Positions 15,533 through 22,839 are shown, counted from the first letter of the stretch. The stretch is 64,000 bases of DNA from Brevundimonas variabilis (GCF_014199945.1 NZ_JACHOR010000005.1:278199-342198), one strand, 5' to 3'. Notes: generated by a model from the sequence alone, not told the origin. Numbers and translations are program-made.

Positions 15533-16561
15533 ATGGAAGTTCGAGTACGCGAACCGTGGGCCGATATTGCTCGTGGTTTTGCGATTGTAACAGTAATCTT
15601 TTTCCACGTTGTACTAGCGCTCGACGCGATAGGTGATGTGCATGGGAAAGTCTTTGTGCTCATCCATGTCTTCGCACCAATCCCGATGGCGCTGTTTTTT
15701 TTCGTATCAGGCCTATTCAGCAAAAAGTTGGTTCGAGGTGGCTTGAGTTCACCGCTGGGCTTTCGTGTCCTCGACCTCTTTTATGTTTTTGTTGTCTGGT
15801 CTCTGATCGAAGCGTTTATCCGAACGGCCATCAGTGGTTCAGTCGGTCACTTCGATCCAGTCGGATACCTAATCAACCCGATTTCCAATCTATGGTTTAT
15901 CTGGGCGCTGGTCTTATTCACGCTCGTATCAGCAATGTGCTCTGGTCGATCCGCTGCTGTCTTGATGGTCGCCGCAGCGTTTATATCGCTCTGTTCCTTT
16001 ACCAACGTCTTGGTATTGGACAATCTCGTCCACAATCACGTAGCAAAATACGCGGTGTTTTTCTTTGTGGGCGTTTTCGCAGTTGATCTGGCTGGCGTGT
16101 CTAAGCTCAAGAGCATCCCAGTCTTTGGCGTCTTGGCTCTTATTTATGTCATGGTCACGATCGGTCTAGCCGGTAAATTCAGCGAAGGTCTGAATGGGTT
16201 TGTATTCGCTCTTCTCACCTGGATAGCGGTCCCGACAGCAATCTCTGGATGTTACGTGTTAGGAAAAATCAATGCAGTTAGGGTTGTCATTGGATGGTTC
16301 GGCAAGAACAGCCTGGGTCTATACGTTGGCCATCCTATTGCGATCATGCTGTTGATGGTGGGGTATCAGCAGCTCGTCCCGATCGATGGCGAACCCGCTC
16401 TGGTTTCGGCTTTTGTTCTGACATTGATGGCCATAGCTTTCAGCGTGGGATTGCTGATGATAGCCTCCTTCTGTGGATTTAAGGCTCTCTATCAAGCACC
16501 AAGGTCGATCATTGATCGTATCGCGATGCTGATAGTTAGGCCGCGTTCCGTACCGCTTTAG
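15533..16561 (+). CDS. Acyltransferase family 3 membrane protein
   Basis: 342 residues, about ten transmembrane helices. The N-terminus (WADIARGFAIVTVIFFHV) has the Arg and catalytic-type His of the acyltransferase-3 (OafA/NodX/YeiB-like) superfamily, and the later LWFIWALVLF and LGLYVGHPIAI segments also fit. Such proteins move acetyl or other acyl groups across the membrane onto sugars of O-antigen or other glycans. It is one of three in the island and less GC-rich than the core genes. Phage-encoded relatives change host surface antigens and block superinfection, which is the likely role here. Donor and acceptor cannot be read from sequence. Confidence 0.8.
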   Translation: MEVRVREPWADIARGFAIVTVIFFHVVLALDAIGDVHGKVFVLIHVFAPIPMALFFFVSGLFSKKLVRGGLSSPLGFRVLDLFYVFVVWSLIEAFIRTAISGSVGHFDPVGYLINPISNLWFIWALVLFTLVSAMCSGRSAAVLMVAAAFISLCSFTNVLVLDNLVHNHVAKYAVFFFVGVFAVDLAGVSKLKSIPVFGVLALIYVMVTIGLAGKFSEGLNGFVFALLTWIAVPTAISGCYVLGKINAVRVVIGWFGKNSLGLYVGHPIAIMLLMVGYQQLVPIDGEPALVSAFVLTLMAIAFSVGLLMIASFCGFKALYQAPRSIIDRIAMLIVRPRSVPL

Positions 16562-16633
16562 GCCACGCTTGCGAGCTTTGTCTGTGCAGCCAAGGCTCGA
16601 AACACGGGCCTTATGGAACAGGCAGACCTAGCT

Positions 16634-16921
16634 TCAATCAGGGGGATGGTTCGCGCGTCTACAGGTATCAAGTGCGGCGCGTTCAGCGTCCCGCTGGGCC
16701 AGCGTATAGGCCAGCGCATCCAGCACGATCTCGACGCGATTGAGGTGGTCACCCGCCGCCTGAATGAGGGGCCGGATGTCCACGTCGTTCCGGTCCACCG
16801 AGACGTCGCAGGGAACGGGCACCGGGACATTCACCGTCACGGTCCTGACGACAGGCTCCGGGGCAGGGCGAGGGGCGCAGGCGGTCGCAGCCAGCGCCGC
16901 GATCAGAACAAGCCGCTTCAT
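16634..16921 (-). CDS. Rz1-like outer-membrane spanin lipoprotein
   Basis: 95 residues. The short lipoprotein signal ends LAATACAPRPAPEP, giving a lipobox with Cys15 as lipidation site, followed by the proline-rich stretch typical of o-spanins. Its ATG overlaps the last four bases of the upstream spanin gene. With that partner it would fuse inner and outer membranes in the last step of phage lysis. The rest (VDIRPLIQAAGDHLNRVEIV) is helical. Size, order and overlap match two-component spanins; the sequence itself is too divergent for a direct family call. Confidence 0.7.
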   Translation of the reverse strand: MKRLVLIAALAATACAPRPAPEPVVRTVTVNVPVPVPCDVSVDRNDVDIRPLIQAAGDHLNRVEIVLDALAYTLAQRDAERAALDTCRRANHPPD

Positions 16922-17322
16922 CCGACACGCTCCAGAATAGTCCGGTCCGCCGCCTCGCAGATGGTCTCGCCGGGGTTGGGTTGGGCTCGCCGGGCACCGA
17001 CTAGCTGGCGCTCCAGTGTCCGTGCGCGGTCCTGTGCGGCCTTGGTTGCCTGTTGACCCTCGGCCTTGATCCGATCGGCCTCAGCCTTCCACGCAGCGAC
17101 CTGTTCGGATTGGAAGGTGATCGCCCCCTCAAGGTTGCGGGACTGAGCCTGACAAGTGGCCAGACGGTCGCGGAAGCCGGTGACCGGCGTCTCGATCTCG
17201 GCATCCAGGCGGTCGCGGTCTCGCTTCACCGTCGCCTCGGCAAAGAACAGCCAGATCGTCGTCGAAAGGAACACGGCGCATAGCGCTGCCGCTCCGATCA
17301 GCTTCAGGCGATCGGTGATCAT
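16918..17322 (-). CDS. Rz-like inner-membrane spanin
   Basis: 134 residues. An N-terminal membrane anchor (LIGAAALCAVFLSTTIWLFF) is followed by a long, highly charged coiled coil (VKRDRDRLDAEIE, AAWKAEADRIKAEGQQATKA) extending into the periplasm, as in Rz i-spanins. It overlaps the endolysin gene upstream (ATGA) and the Rz1-like gene downstream (ATGA), so endolysin, Rz and Rz1 form one translationally coupled unit. Cys at LATCQAQ may form an interchain disulfide. Confidence 0.75.
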   Translation of the reverse strand: MITDRLKLIGAAALCAVFLSTTIWLFFAEATVKRDRDRLDAEIETPVTGFRDRLATCQAQSRNLEGAITFQSEQVAAWKAEADRIKAEGQQATKAAQDRARTLERQLVGARRAQPNPGETICEAADRTILERVG

Positions 17323-17702
17323 GGGTAGCGCTTCCGGTCGAGTTCAAAGTGCGGGCCATCGCGCAGGCGCGGCCAGTCACCTCCCCAGACGATCGGAGTG
17401 GCCAGTTCCTTCGAGGCCTGTTTGAAAGCCGCGGCGATCTTCGGATACAGCGGCCAGTCCCAGCGCACGTTGCAATTTACCAGGGCGACAACATCCACAG
17501 CATGGCCCGTCAGGTGCCGAGAGTTCATCGTCTCACTGGCGCCGGCCGCGAACAGCTCTTTTTGCCGCGTGACGGACCGAAGGCCCTCAGTGATCCGGAA
17601 ATTGGTGCCGGTGATCTGGATGGCTCTCTCGACGACAGCGACCAGTTCGGGCTTCACGCCTTTCAGTTTGGCACGCGACTGCGCACCGAGGACAAAGGCC
17701 AT
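17319..17702 (-). CDS. Phage endolysin, peptidase M15 (VanY-like)
   Basis: 127 residues with no signal peptide. The M15 metallopeptidase core is clear: SRHLTGHAVDVV gives zinc ligands H63 and D70, and DGPHFEL gives H118, with WGGDW just before. RITEGLRSVTRQKELFAAG is the usual N-terminal helix region of T5-type and related L-alanyl-D-glutamate or D-Ala endopeptidases. It cuts peptidoglycan stem peptides during lysis and needs the holin to reach the periplasm. GGGAG ahead of ATG 17702 is a good ribosome-binding site. Full length, so likely active. Confidence 0.85.
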   Translation of the reverse strand: MAFVLGAQSRAKLKGVKPELVAVVERAIQITGTNFRITEGLRSVTRQKELFAAGASETMNSRHLTGHAVDVVALVNCNVRWDWPLYPKIAAAFKQASKELATPIVWGGDWPRLRDGPHFELDRKRYP

Positions 17703-17809
17703 CGGTTGGTCTCCCGAAAGTTGAGGATGGTGAGCGATTTAGCGAAAAGCTAAGGTTAGCTGCGGTTCACGGGGGCGCTGGTAGAGGGATCCCAGCGGGT
17801 GACCGTCAG

Positions 17810-17862
17810 GACCAGGCCGACACATCGCTTAAGTGCCAACGGGGCGCCGTGTCGGCCTGGTC
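17810..17862. terminator. Strong hairpin between holin-like and endolysin genes
   Basis: Perfect 14-bp inverted repeat, GACCAGGCCGACAC (17810-17823) and GTGTCGGCCTGGTC (17849-17862), with a 25-nt loop and no T-run. It sits just after the 17869 gene on the minus strand. It may be a Rho-dependent or partial terminator, or an RNA-stability element that sets endolysin levels. Confidence 0.4.
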
Positions 17863-17868
17863 TGATCT

Positions 17869-18210
17869 CTAGTCGCGCGCCTCGATCGACACGCTGCCGA
17901 CGCCGGCAGATGCGCTGACCTTGCCGATCCATGGTGTGGCGAAGGCCAGGACGACGACCGGGATGCAGCCGAGAGACAGAAGCCCCATCCAGCCGAGGAA
18001 GTGGATCCGCAGATAGGCCACGTTATCCGGCCAGGCTTTGAAGGTCAGGATGATGATGATGGCCGCGCCGAAGAGGCATGGGACGGCCAAAGCCAGCGCA
18101 ATGGCCACAAACGGGCCCCTGGCGGGCTTGGTCAGCGTCGCGGCATCCGGAGTGCCCGGGCCCATCACCATGGACGCCACGGTGTCCGCAGCGCGTTGAG
18201 CTTCGGTCAC
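17869..18210 (-). CDS. Small two-helix membrane protein, holin-like
   Basis: 113 residues from GTG 18210. This start overlaps the stop of the upstream gene (GTGA), which fixes it over longer frames. There are two strong transmembrane helices, FVAIALALAVPCLFGAAIII and MGLLSLGCIPVVVLAFATPW, with a short loop between and polar ends. Its place in a lysis cassette directly before the endolysin suggests a holin or holin antagonist. No sequence motif of a named holin family is visible, so the assignment rests on topology and context. Confidence 0.6.
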   Translation of the reverse strand: MTEAQRAADTVASMVMGPGTPDAATLTKPARGPFVAIALALAVPCLFGAAIIIILTFKAWPDNVAYLRIHFLGWMGLLSLGCIPVVVLAFATPWIGKVSASAGVGSVSIEARD

Positions 18211-18674
18211 GATGCGGGTCCGGTCATGGTGACGACCGCAGCCGTAATGGTGGCCTTCTCGACCGACTCCATCGACGCTTGGCGCTCGCGCATTTCCTTG
18301 ATCCGGGCGACATGATCGCCAGCCTTGTCCGGTGCCATTTCCAACAGCATCAGCAAAGCGTCCAGGCACTGCGTCAGGTTGTTGATCCGATGCCGGTCTA
18401 CGGCCCTCTCGGCGTCGTGAGCTCTTCGTTCATCGTCTAGTCGACGCTCCAACGCCTCGACACGCTGGCGCAAGCTGTCGTTATCCTGAGCGCGCGCCGC
18501 AAGCAGGCTGGTCTCCCGCTCGCTGGCCAGCTTCGCCATGATCGGCCGCAGCCGGACGAAGAACCCCAGAAGGATGACTAGGACACCCCAGCCCCAGGGC
18601 GCGCGTTCGAAGCTCGACGCAACAGTTCCGCTCAAAGCATCAAGCACGGCGACCTCGCCCATAGGAGTGACCAA
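18207..18674 (-). CDS. Membrane-anchored coiled-coil protein of the lysis cassette
   Basis: 155 residues. One transmembrane helix near the N-terminus (WGWGVLVILLGFFVRL) is followed by a long charged coiled coil (LRQRVEALERRLDDERRAHDAERA) and a helical tail. The layout resembles phage-encoded membrane proteins found beside holins in alphaproteobacterial prophages; its exact job is unknown. The start overlaps the preceding gene by 35 bp and the stop overlaps the next gene by four, so the cassette is tightly packed. It could modulate lysis timing. Confidence 0.6.
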   Translation of the reverse strand: MVTPMGEVAVLDALSGTVASSFERAPWGWGVLVILLGFFVRLRPIMAKLASERETSLLAARAQDNDSLRQRVEALERRLDDERRAHDAERAVDRHRINNLTQCLDALLMLLEMAPDKAGDHVARIKEMRERQASMESVEKATITAAVVTMTGPAS

Positions 18675-18924
18675 GAAACAGGGTGAAGATCGCCACGGCG
18701 ATGTCGGCCAGCAGCAGCCCGATCATGGCCGCGTCTGATGCGAAGTCGCCATGCAGCAGGCGGCGTCCGAGGAAGCCCATCATCAGCGCGGCGACCAGCA
18801 GGGCGTGAAGCCGGGCAGGGTCGTTCCGGTGATGCTGTTTGACGTACATCCGCCAGACGGAAGGAGCCATGTAGAGAAACACCGCTCCCCAAGACAGGAA
18901 GGCGGCCGCAAATAGCCAGGCCAT
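18640..18924 (-). CDS. Small membrane protein, possible holin
   Basis: 94 residues from ATG 18924 (MAWLFAAAFLSWGAVFLYMA), with ACGGAG upstream. Three hydrophobic helices: the N-terminus, ARLHALLVAALMMGF and AAMIGLLLADIAVAIFTLFL, with a basic C-terminus (GHSYGRGRRA). The small size, three helices and position as first gene of the lysis operon fit a class I holin. Longer upstream starts lack a ribosome-binding site. Confidence 0.6.
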   Translation of the reverse strand: MAWLFAAAFLSWGAVFLYMAPSVWRMYVKQHHRNDPARLHALLVAALMMGFLGRRLLHGDFASDAAMIGLLLADIAVAIFTLFLGHSYGRGRRA

Positions 18925-19059
18925 GATCGACGGCTCCGTAAGGCACAGGTTGGGCGGGGAAATTTTCGCGGACGTGACGCGGCGCAACAATTGATAGTTG
19001 CAGGATCGTCACTCGTTCTCAGGGAACATACCGCCGGTAGGGGACTTGAATCGTTCTCA

Positions 19060-19134
19060 CTGGGCAGTCTGCCCAGCCTCACCCGGTGAGAGGGCGGCTC
19101 GGCACCAGTGCCGAACAATAGGGCCGGGCCGCCC
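19060..19134. other. Cluster of short perfect hairpins
   Basis: CTGGGCAGTCTGCCCAG (19060-19076), CTCACCCGGTGAG (19078-19090) and TCGGCACCAGTGCCGA (19099-19114), the last enclosed by GGGCGGC (19092-19098) pairing with GCCGCCC (19128-19134). Four stems lie within 75 bp, ending about 22 bp before the start of a 44-residue membrane peptide. It could be a translational control structure, a small RNA or a phage DNA-processing site. Confidence 0.4.
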
Positions 19135-19156
19135 AACCCGTTGTGGAGCGCGCCCA

Positions 19157-19291
19157 ATGGACGACAAAGAAGACGAGCTGCCCCGCCCTCAGTCCAAGCT
19201 TTTGACCTACCTGCTATTCGTAGCAGTCGGCGCACTGACCATGGCGTTCTGGGGAGCGGTTATCTGGCTGTGCATAAGGGCAATGCACTGA
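19157..19291 (+). CDS. 44-residue single-helix membrane protein
   Basis: ATG 19157. An acidic N-terminus (MDDKEDELPRPQSK) is followed by one transmembrane helix (LTYLLFVAVGALTMAFWGAV) and a short basic tail. Divergent from the lysis cassette and preceded by a cluster of hairpins. Small phage membrane peptides of this kind can be holin regulators or superinfection-exclusion proteins; no specific evidence here. Confidence 0.45.
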   Translation: MDDKEDELPRPQSKLLTYLLFVAVGALTMAFWGAVIWLCIRAMH

Positions 19292-19326
19292 TCGAAGCCG
19301 ATGATGGCCTTGTCGGCTCGAAAAAC

Positions 19327-20379
19327 TTAGGAGGCGGGTAGGGGCGATTTGCGGCTTCTTGCTGCAAACCAGGCCTGAATTGGCTCATCGACAAATTTCA
19401 TCGCCAGCCAGCTCACGCTGAATATGACGCCGAACCAGGCTACACACAGCAAGGGTGCCGGGACACCTGATCCGAATGCCTTCACCGTCAGTGCCTTCAG
19501 GAAGAAGATCAAAGGCAAGTGAAGTGCGTAGACCGGATAGGATAAGTCACCCAGGAACTTGGCCACACGCTCCAGTCCGGTTGGTAGGCGAGAGAAGATT
19601 CCTACCCAAAGGATGACCGGCAGGACGAAAATCGTCAGCGCCAAATCAGCGTACCAGCGCCACTCTAGAAAGGGCAGGGTCGCGCCTAGCACGACTGCGG
19701 GCAAAGCGAGGACAACAACTGGCCAAGGCGCACCGATCGCTGGGAGCCACCCCTTGCGGCTCAGCCGAAACAGAAAGACGCCGATGAAAAACCCGAACGC
19801 GCCTCTGGCAAACGAAGCGAGATAGGTCTCTCGCGTGACGCCAAGGCCTCCAATGCCGTAGTAGTTCACAGCAGCAATAAGGATGCCGCCGGAAAGCACC
19901 ACGATAGCTAGCAGGCGAGAAAGGGTTAGCCATTTCGCCAGCCGGAAATGGATCGCATTGACAACAAGCTCGATGAGCAGGGACCATTGAACATTGTTGA
20001 GATCAAAGACCTGGCCAGCGACCCACAACGACGGAATGAACAGGAGTTGAGCGATGAGCCGAAGCTCCGGTGTGGACGTAGAGAAGACGCCGACAGTGGC
20101 CGCTAGGAACCCTAACACTGCTCCAAGCGCAATGAGCGGGTAGAGCCGCACCAGACGAATAGCCGCGTACTCTCGAGGCTTGAGGCCGGCCAACATTCGA
20201 TGCTCATAGGCACGCGCGATAACGAAACCGCTGAGCATGAAAAAGAAGTCCACGCACAGATACATGTGCTGCAAACTGTCCGAGCCGAGAAAAGCAATGG
20301 CCTGAATATGGCCAGCGACAACGAGAATTGCCGCGACGCCCCTGAGAGCATCCAAGGCCAATATTCTTCGGGCGAGCAT
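19327..20379 (-). CDS. Acyltransferase family 3 (OafA-like) membrane protein
   Basis: 350 residues from ATG 20379 (MLARRILALDALRGVAAILV). The hallmark first helix has LDALRGVAAILVVAGH, with the conserved Arg and catalytic-type His. CVDFFFMLSGFVIARAYEHR and the Arg/Tyr motif RLVRLYPLIALG are also standard for OafA-type acyltransferases, and ten helices can be traced. It should transfer an acyl group to a cell-surface glycan. The closing VDEPIQAWF matches the typical C-terminus of the family. Second of three in the island. Confidence 0.85.
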   Translation of the reverse strand: MLARRILALDALRGVAAILVVAGHIQAIAFLGSDSLQHMYLCVDFFFMLSGFVIARAYEHRMLAGLKPREYAAIRLVRLYPLIALGAVLGFLAATVGVFSTSTPELRLIAQLLFIPSLWVAGQVFDLNNVQWSLLIELVVNAIHFRLAKWLTLSRLLAIVVLSGGILIAAVNYYGIGGLGVTRETYLASFARGAFGFFIGVFLFRLSRKGWLPAIGAPWPVVVLALPAVVLGATLPFLEWRWYADLALTIFVLPVILWVGIFSRLPTGLERVAKFLGDLSYPVYALHLPLIFFLKALTVKAFGSGVPAPLLCVAWFGVIFSVSWLAMKFVDEPIQAWFAARSRKSPLPAS

Positions 20380-20410
20380 GAAAACCTTGGGGATGGGAGC
20401 GTGCCCAGCG

Positions 20411-20488
20411 CTATCTCGTGCAGGTTGGACCGTCAATCACGGTCATCATCTGAAATGCCGGCCCGACAGTAACATGCTCACCGCCCAT
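20411..20488 (-). CDS. Possible 25-residue peptide
   Basis: ATG 20488 is preceded by AAAGGAG at ideal spacing, an unusually strong ribosome-binding site. The peptide MGGEHVTVGPAFQMMTVIDG... ends 32 bases before the acyltransferase start at 20379. It may be a leader peptide coupled to that gene or part of the DUF1508 operon. Too short to identify. Confidence 0.35.
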   Translation of the reverse strand: MGGEHVTVGPAFQMMTVIDGPTCTR

Positions 20489-20512
20489 GACGGGCTCCTT
20501 TCGTTGTGGGGG

Positions 20513-20689
20513 TTAAGAGGGCTCGGCCAGGGTGGACCGGACGAGATCGAGCGCGTTGAGCAGATCTGCGCGGTTCGTGTACCCCTCGCCGCCGTTGGCG
20601 ATGACGCGACCATTCTTAGCCACGATCCGCCAGCGCCACTGTTTGCGGAGCGACAGGCCGCGACGGCCCTCGTAAATTTGAAGGGTCAT
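20513..20689 (-). CDS. DUF1508 / YegP-like small protein
   Basis: 58 residues from ATG 20689. MTLQIYEGRRGLSLRKQWRW, then RIVAKNGRVIANGGEGYTNR, matches the DUF1508 (YegP) pattern of a short alpha/beta unit with W-R-x-x-A-x-N-G-x-x-I-A. Many proteins of the family have two tandem copies; this has one. Function unknown, found widely in bacteria and phages. Convergent arrangement with no close partner except the tiny frame at 20488. Confidence 0.7.
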   Translation of the reverse strand: MTLQIYEGRRGLSLRKQWRWRIVAKNGRVIANGGEGYTNRADLLNALDLVRSTLAEPS

Positions 20690-20785
20690 GGCAGGCTCCA
20701 CTTCGCTTAAGGCGCGAAGGTCCGATACGAAAATGATCCGCAAACCATCGCTAGGGTTGCGTCTGGCCGGTCGCAGAGGCATGCG

Positions 20786-21829
20786 GTGCGGATGACGGCA
20801 AACGCAACTAATCATACGCATCGCTTTGGCACGCTCGACGGGTTACGCGGCCTCGCGGCTTTGGCCGTCGTGATGCAACACAGCACGACCGACTGGCTCA
20901 CGCCTGCGAGGGGCGGCCTGGCCGTCGATCTCTTTTTTATCCTGAGCGGGTTCGTTCTGGCCTTCAGTTACCAGTCCCGGCTTCAAGGCCTCCGGGACTT
21001 TGCGCCATTCATCGTTAGGCGGGTCATAAGGCTATACCCACTGTATCTATTTGGTCTGGGGCTTGGAGTTTCGGCCTACCTTCTGACCTCGATCAGCGAT
21101 GGTTCATTCTGGCCCACCCAAATGATCGCGGCTGCCGGGCTTAACGCTGCTTTCTTGCCCGTTCCGCCGGATCTCGCACCGGGGGGCATCTTCGTGTTCC
21201 CCTTCAACCCACCAGGTTGGTCGCTTTCGTGGGAGATGTTCATCAGCATCGCGTTTGGGTTGGCCGCGCCGTTTCTGTCAAACCGGGTACTCACGGCAAT
21301 CTTGGGGGTTTCAGCCATCGGGCTGTGTTGGGTGATACTCAGCTATGGCAGCAATGACCTTGGGTCCTACTGGACAACGTTTTGGTTTGGCAGCTTGCGC
21401 GTTATCTGGGGCTTTGCATGCGGCGTTGGCCTGTACCGCTTGTTTAAAGCTGGCCGTCTGCCGAAAGAGATCAGGGGACTCGGCCCAATCGCACTGCTGA
21501 TTCTGCTGTTTGTTCCAATGCCAGACGACATTCGCCCGTTCGTCGAACTTTCTGTAGCCCTAGTCGGTCTGCCGCTTATCGTAGCTTTCTCGACGGGACC
21601 CTCTGCTGGACGCGTCCTTAACTATCTCGGCCGGATATCCTTCGCTGTTTACATCGTTCACTGGCCAATCAATGTCGCGCTTCAACACTTCGATTTGGAC
21701 CGGGGAACACTTCTTTCGCTTCTGATCACTCTGCCCGTGGCGGCTATTTTGGAAGTAGCCGATGAAGCATTTCGAGCAAGGCTGACAGCGCTAGTGTTCA
21801 AACGCCGTCAGCCCCAGGCGGCGACTTAG
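20786..21829 (+). CDS. Acyltransferase family 3 (OafA-like) membrane protein
   Basis: 347 residues from GTG 20786 (an ATG at 20792 is equally possible). The family motifs FGTLDGLRGLAALAVVMQH, GGLAVDLFFILSGFVLAF and RRVIRLYPLYLFG are complete, and ten or so transmembrane helices follow. WSLSWEMFISIAFG is the typical mid-protein signature with the conserved Trp-Glu. Third acyltransferase of the island, clearly different in sequence from the other two. Three such genes together point to repeated selection for surface-glycan modification, probably against competing phages. Confidence 0.85.
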   Translation: MRMTANATNHTHRFGTLDGLRGLAALAVVMQHSTTDWLTPARGGLAVDLFFILSGFVLAFSYQSRLQGLRDFAPFIVRRVIRLYPLYLFGLGLGVSAYLLTSISDGSFWPTQMIAAAGLNAAFLPVPPDLAPGGIFVFPFNPPGWSLSWEMFISIAFGLAAPFLSNRVLTAILGVSAIGLCWVILSYGSNDLGSYWTTFWFGSLRVIWGFACGVGLYRLFKAGRLPKEIRGLGPIALLILLFVPMPDDIRPFVELSVALVGLPLIVAFSTGPSAGRVLNYLGRISFAVYIVHWPINVALQHFDLDRGTLLSLLITLPVAAILEVADEAFRARLTALVFKRRQPQAAT

Positions 21830-21904
21830 ATCTCTTATGAGTGCGGGCAAATAGCAGGGCCATGCTAAGTTGCAGGGTTAGAAGCTGTCAGGCACTGTAA
21901 CAGC

Positions 21905-22069
21905 ATGAACCGCGACTCCCGCACGGGCCCTTGGACACCTAAGCCGAAGAAACCCTTTGACGAGATCCGTCGCCGGTTCATCGCGTTCTGGGCTCGGGAG
22001 ACATCGGGCATGTCATGCATTCACGGTCCGAAAGAATGCGAGGAGTGCGAGAGCGCCCGCCAATGGTAG
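21905..22069 (+). CDS. Small Cys/His cluster protein (54 aa)
   Basis: ATG 21905. A basic N-terminus (WTPKPKKPFDEIRRRFIAFW) is followed by MSCIHGPKECEECESAR, which has C-x-H...C-x2-C spacing suited to one zinc ion. It could be a tiny nucleic-acid-binding phage regulator. No longer relatives are visible in the window. Supported by the clear codon pattern and unusual motif, not by homology. Confidence 0.45.
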   Translation: MNRDSRTGPWTPKPKKPFDEIRRRFIAFWARETSGMSCIHGPKECEECESARQW

Positions 22070-22073
22070 CGGA

Positions 22074-22730
22074 CTACATCGCCAGAATAGCAGCCGCCTG
22101 AAGCGCGCCGATGTCAGCGTAGAATTGGCGGTTGGGGTGAACGGTGTTGTCAGCCGTACGGGCCGCAACTGTCGCCCACTCGCCGAACGCTTCCCGTAGA
22201 TCACAGTAGGCAACGTTCATGCTGACAGCCGTAGCCAGGGCCGCAGCACGCCATTCGTTCTGAATGGCCAGCGAGCTAAAGGTTGTCGGGTTGGCAGCAT
22301 TTGAGTTGACGATCAGCGCGTCACCCGTCAGCCGCGCCTTCGTGATGATCGCGGCGAGGTTCGCCTGGAACTGGGTGGAGGTCACACCAGAGTTGTTGTC
22401 ATTGAGGCCCAAGCGAATGATCGTCAGATCGGGCGCATCGAAGCCGAGGCTGTCGTTGTTCAATCGAGCATTCCCGACGGCCGCTTGATTGGTTGATGTC
22501 GCGCCGCCGCTGCCATGGTTGATGAAATGAATGCCCGGCGTTGCGCGGTTGTAGCCCCGGATTGAGCGGAGAAGGGGAACACCTGACCCTTGGGCCATGC
22601 GAAGAACATGGGCGCCAACGCTCGCGGTGCGGATGGTGATGCGGCTGAGACCGTCCCCGTTCGGCATCGTGACGTTGTTGCCAGAGATAGTGCAGCCAGG
22701 GGCGGTGATGTCGCTGGCACTGTAAAACAA
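22074..22730 (-). CDS. SGNH/GDSL-type hydrolase, N-terminally truncated
   Basis: 218 residues from TTG 22730; an in-frame TAG lies a few codons upstream. IIRLGLNDNN supplies the block III Asn, and DNTVHPN near the C-terminus the Asp-x-x-His of block V. The block I GDSx serine motif that should lie near the N-terminus is absent. The missing part would lie where the att junction now is, so integration or excision probably cut the gene. Related domains occur in phage tail fibres and in acetyl-xylan or O-antigen esterases. Without the nucleophile it should be inactive. Confidence 0.6.
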   Translation of the reverse strand: MFYSASDITAPGCTISGNNVTMPNGDGLSRITIRTASVGAHVLRMAQGSGVPLLRSIRGYNRATPGIHFINHGSGGATSTNQAAVGNARLNNDSLGFDAPDLTIIRLGLNDNNSGVTSTQFQANLAAIITKARLTGDALIVNSNAANPTTFSSLAIQNEWRAAALATAVSMNVAYCDLREAFGEWATVAARTADNTVHPNRQFYADIGALQAAAILAM

Positions 22731-22741
22731 GGTGTAAAACA
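22721..22741. promoter_or_regulatory. Two TGTAAAACA motifs at the right junction
   Basis: TGTAAAACA at 22721-22729 and 22733-22741, 12 bp apart centre to centre, just inside the intact tRNA. They mirror the pair at the left junction and may be recombinase arm sites. Confidence 0.4.
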
Positions 22742-22767
22742 GCGGGGTCCATTGGACCTAAGTGCTT

Positions 22768-22812
22768 GAGCGGGCGGCGGGAATCGAACCCGCACGAAAA
22801 GCTTGGGAAGCT
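22768..22812 (-). repeat. attR-like 45-bp repeat within tRNA-Gly
   Basis: Identical to 7899-7943. This copy belongs to the complete tRNA, whose 3' end faces the island, so the element restored the tRNA on integration. Confidence 0.75.
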
Positions 22813-22839
22813 TTCAGGCTACCACTACATCACGCCCGC
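22769..22839 (-). tRNA. tRNA-Gly(CCC)
   Basis: Acceptor stem GCGGGCG pairs with CGCCCGC. The anticodon loop is TTCCCAA, giving anticodon CCC. T arm: GCGGG-TTCGATT-CCCGC. 71 nt with no encoded CCA. It is the integration target of the island to its left. Confidence 0.9.

Larger units (their letters stand above)
7899..22812. mobile_element. Genomic island / prophage remnant integrated at tRNA-Gly(CCC)
   Basis: Bounded by a 45-bp perfect direct repeat equal to the 3' part of tRNA-Gly: a fragment at 7899-7943 and the intact gene at 22769-22839. Contents fit a phage-derived accessory element: a lysis cassette, three acyltransferases typical of lysogenic surface modification, an SGNH hydrolase next to the right junction, many small unknown genes, AT-richer patches and a private repeat family. 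There is no integrase, terminase, capsid, tail-shaft or replication gene. It is therefore either a decayed prophage, a satellite mobilised in trans, or an element whose integrase was lost. Confidence 0.7.
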
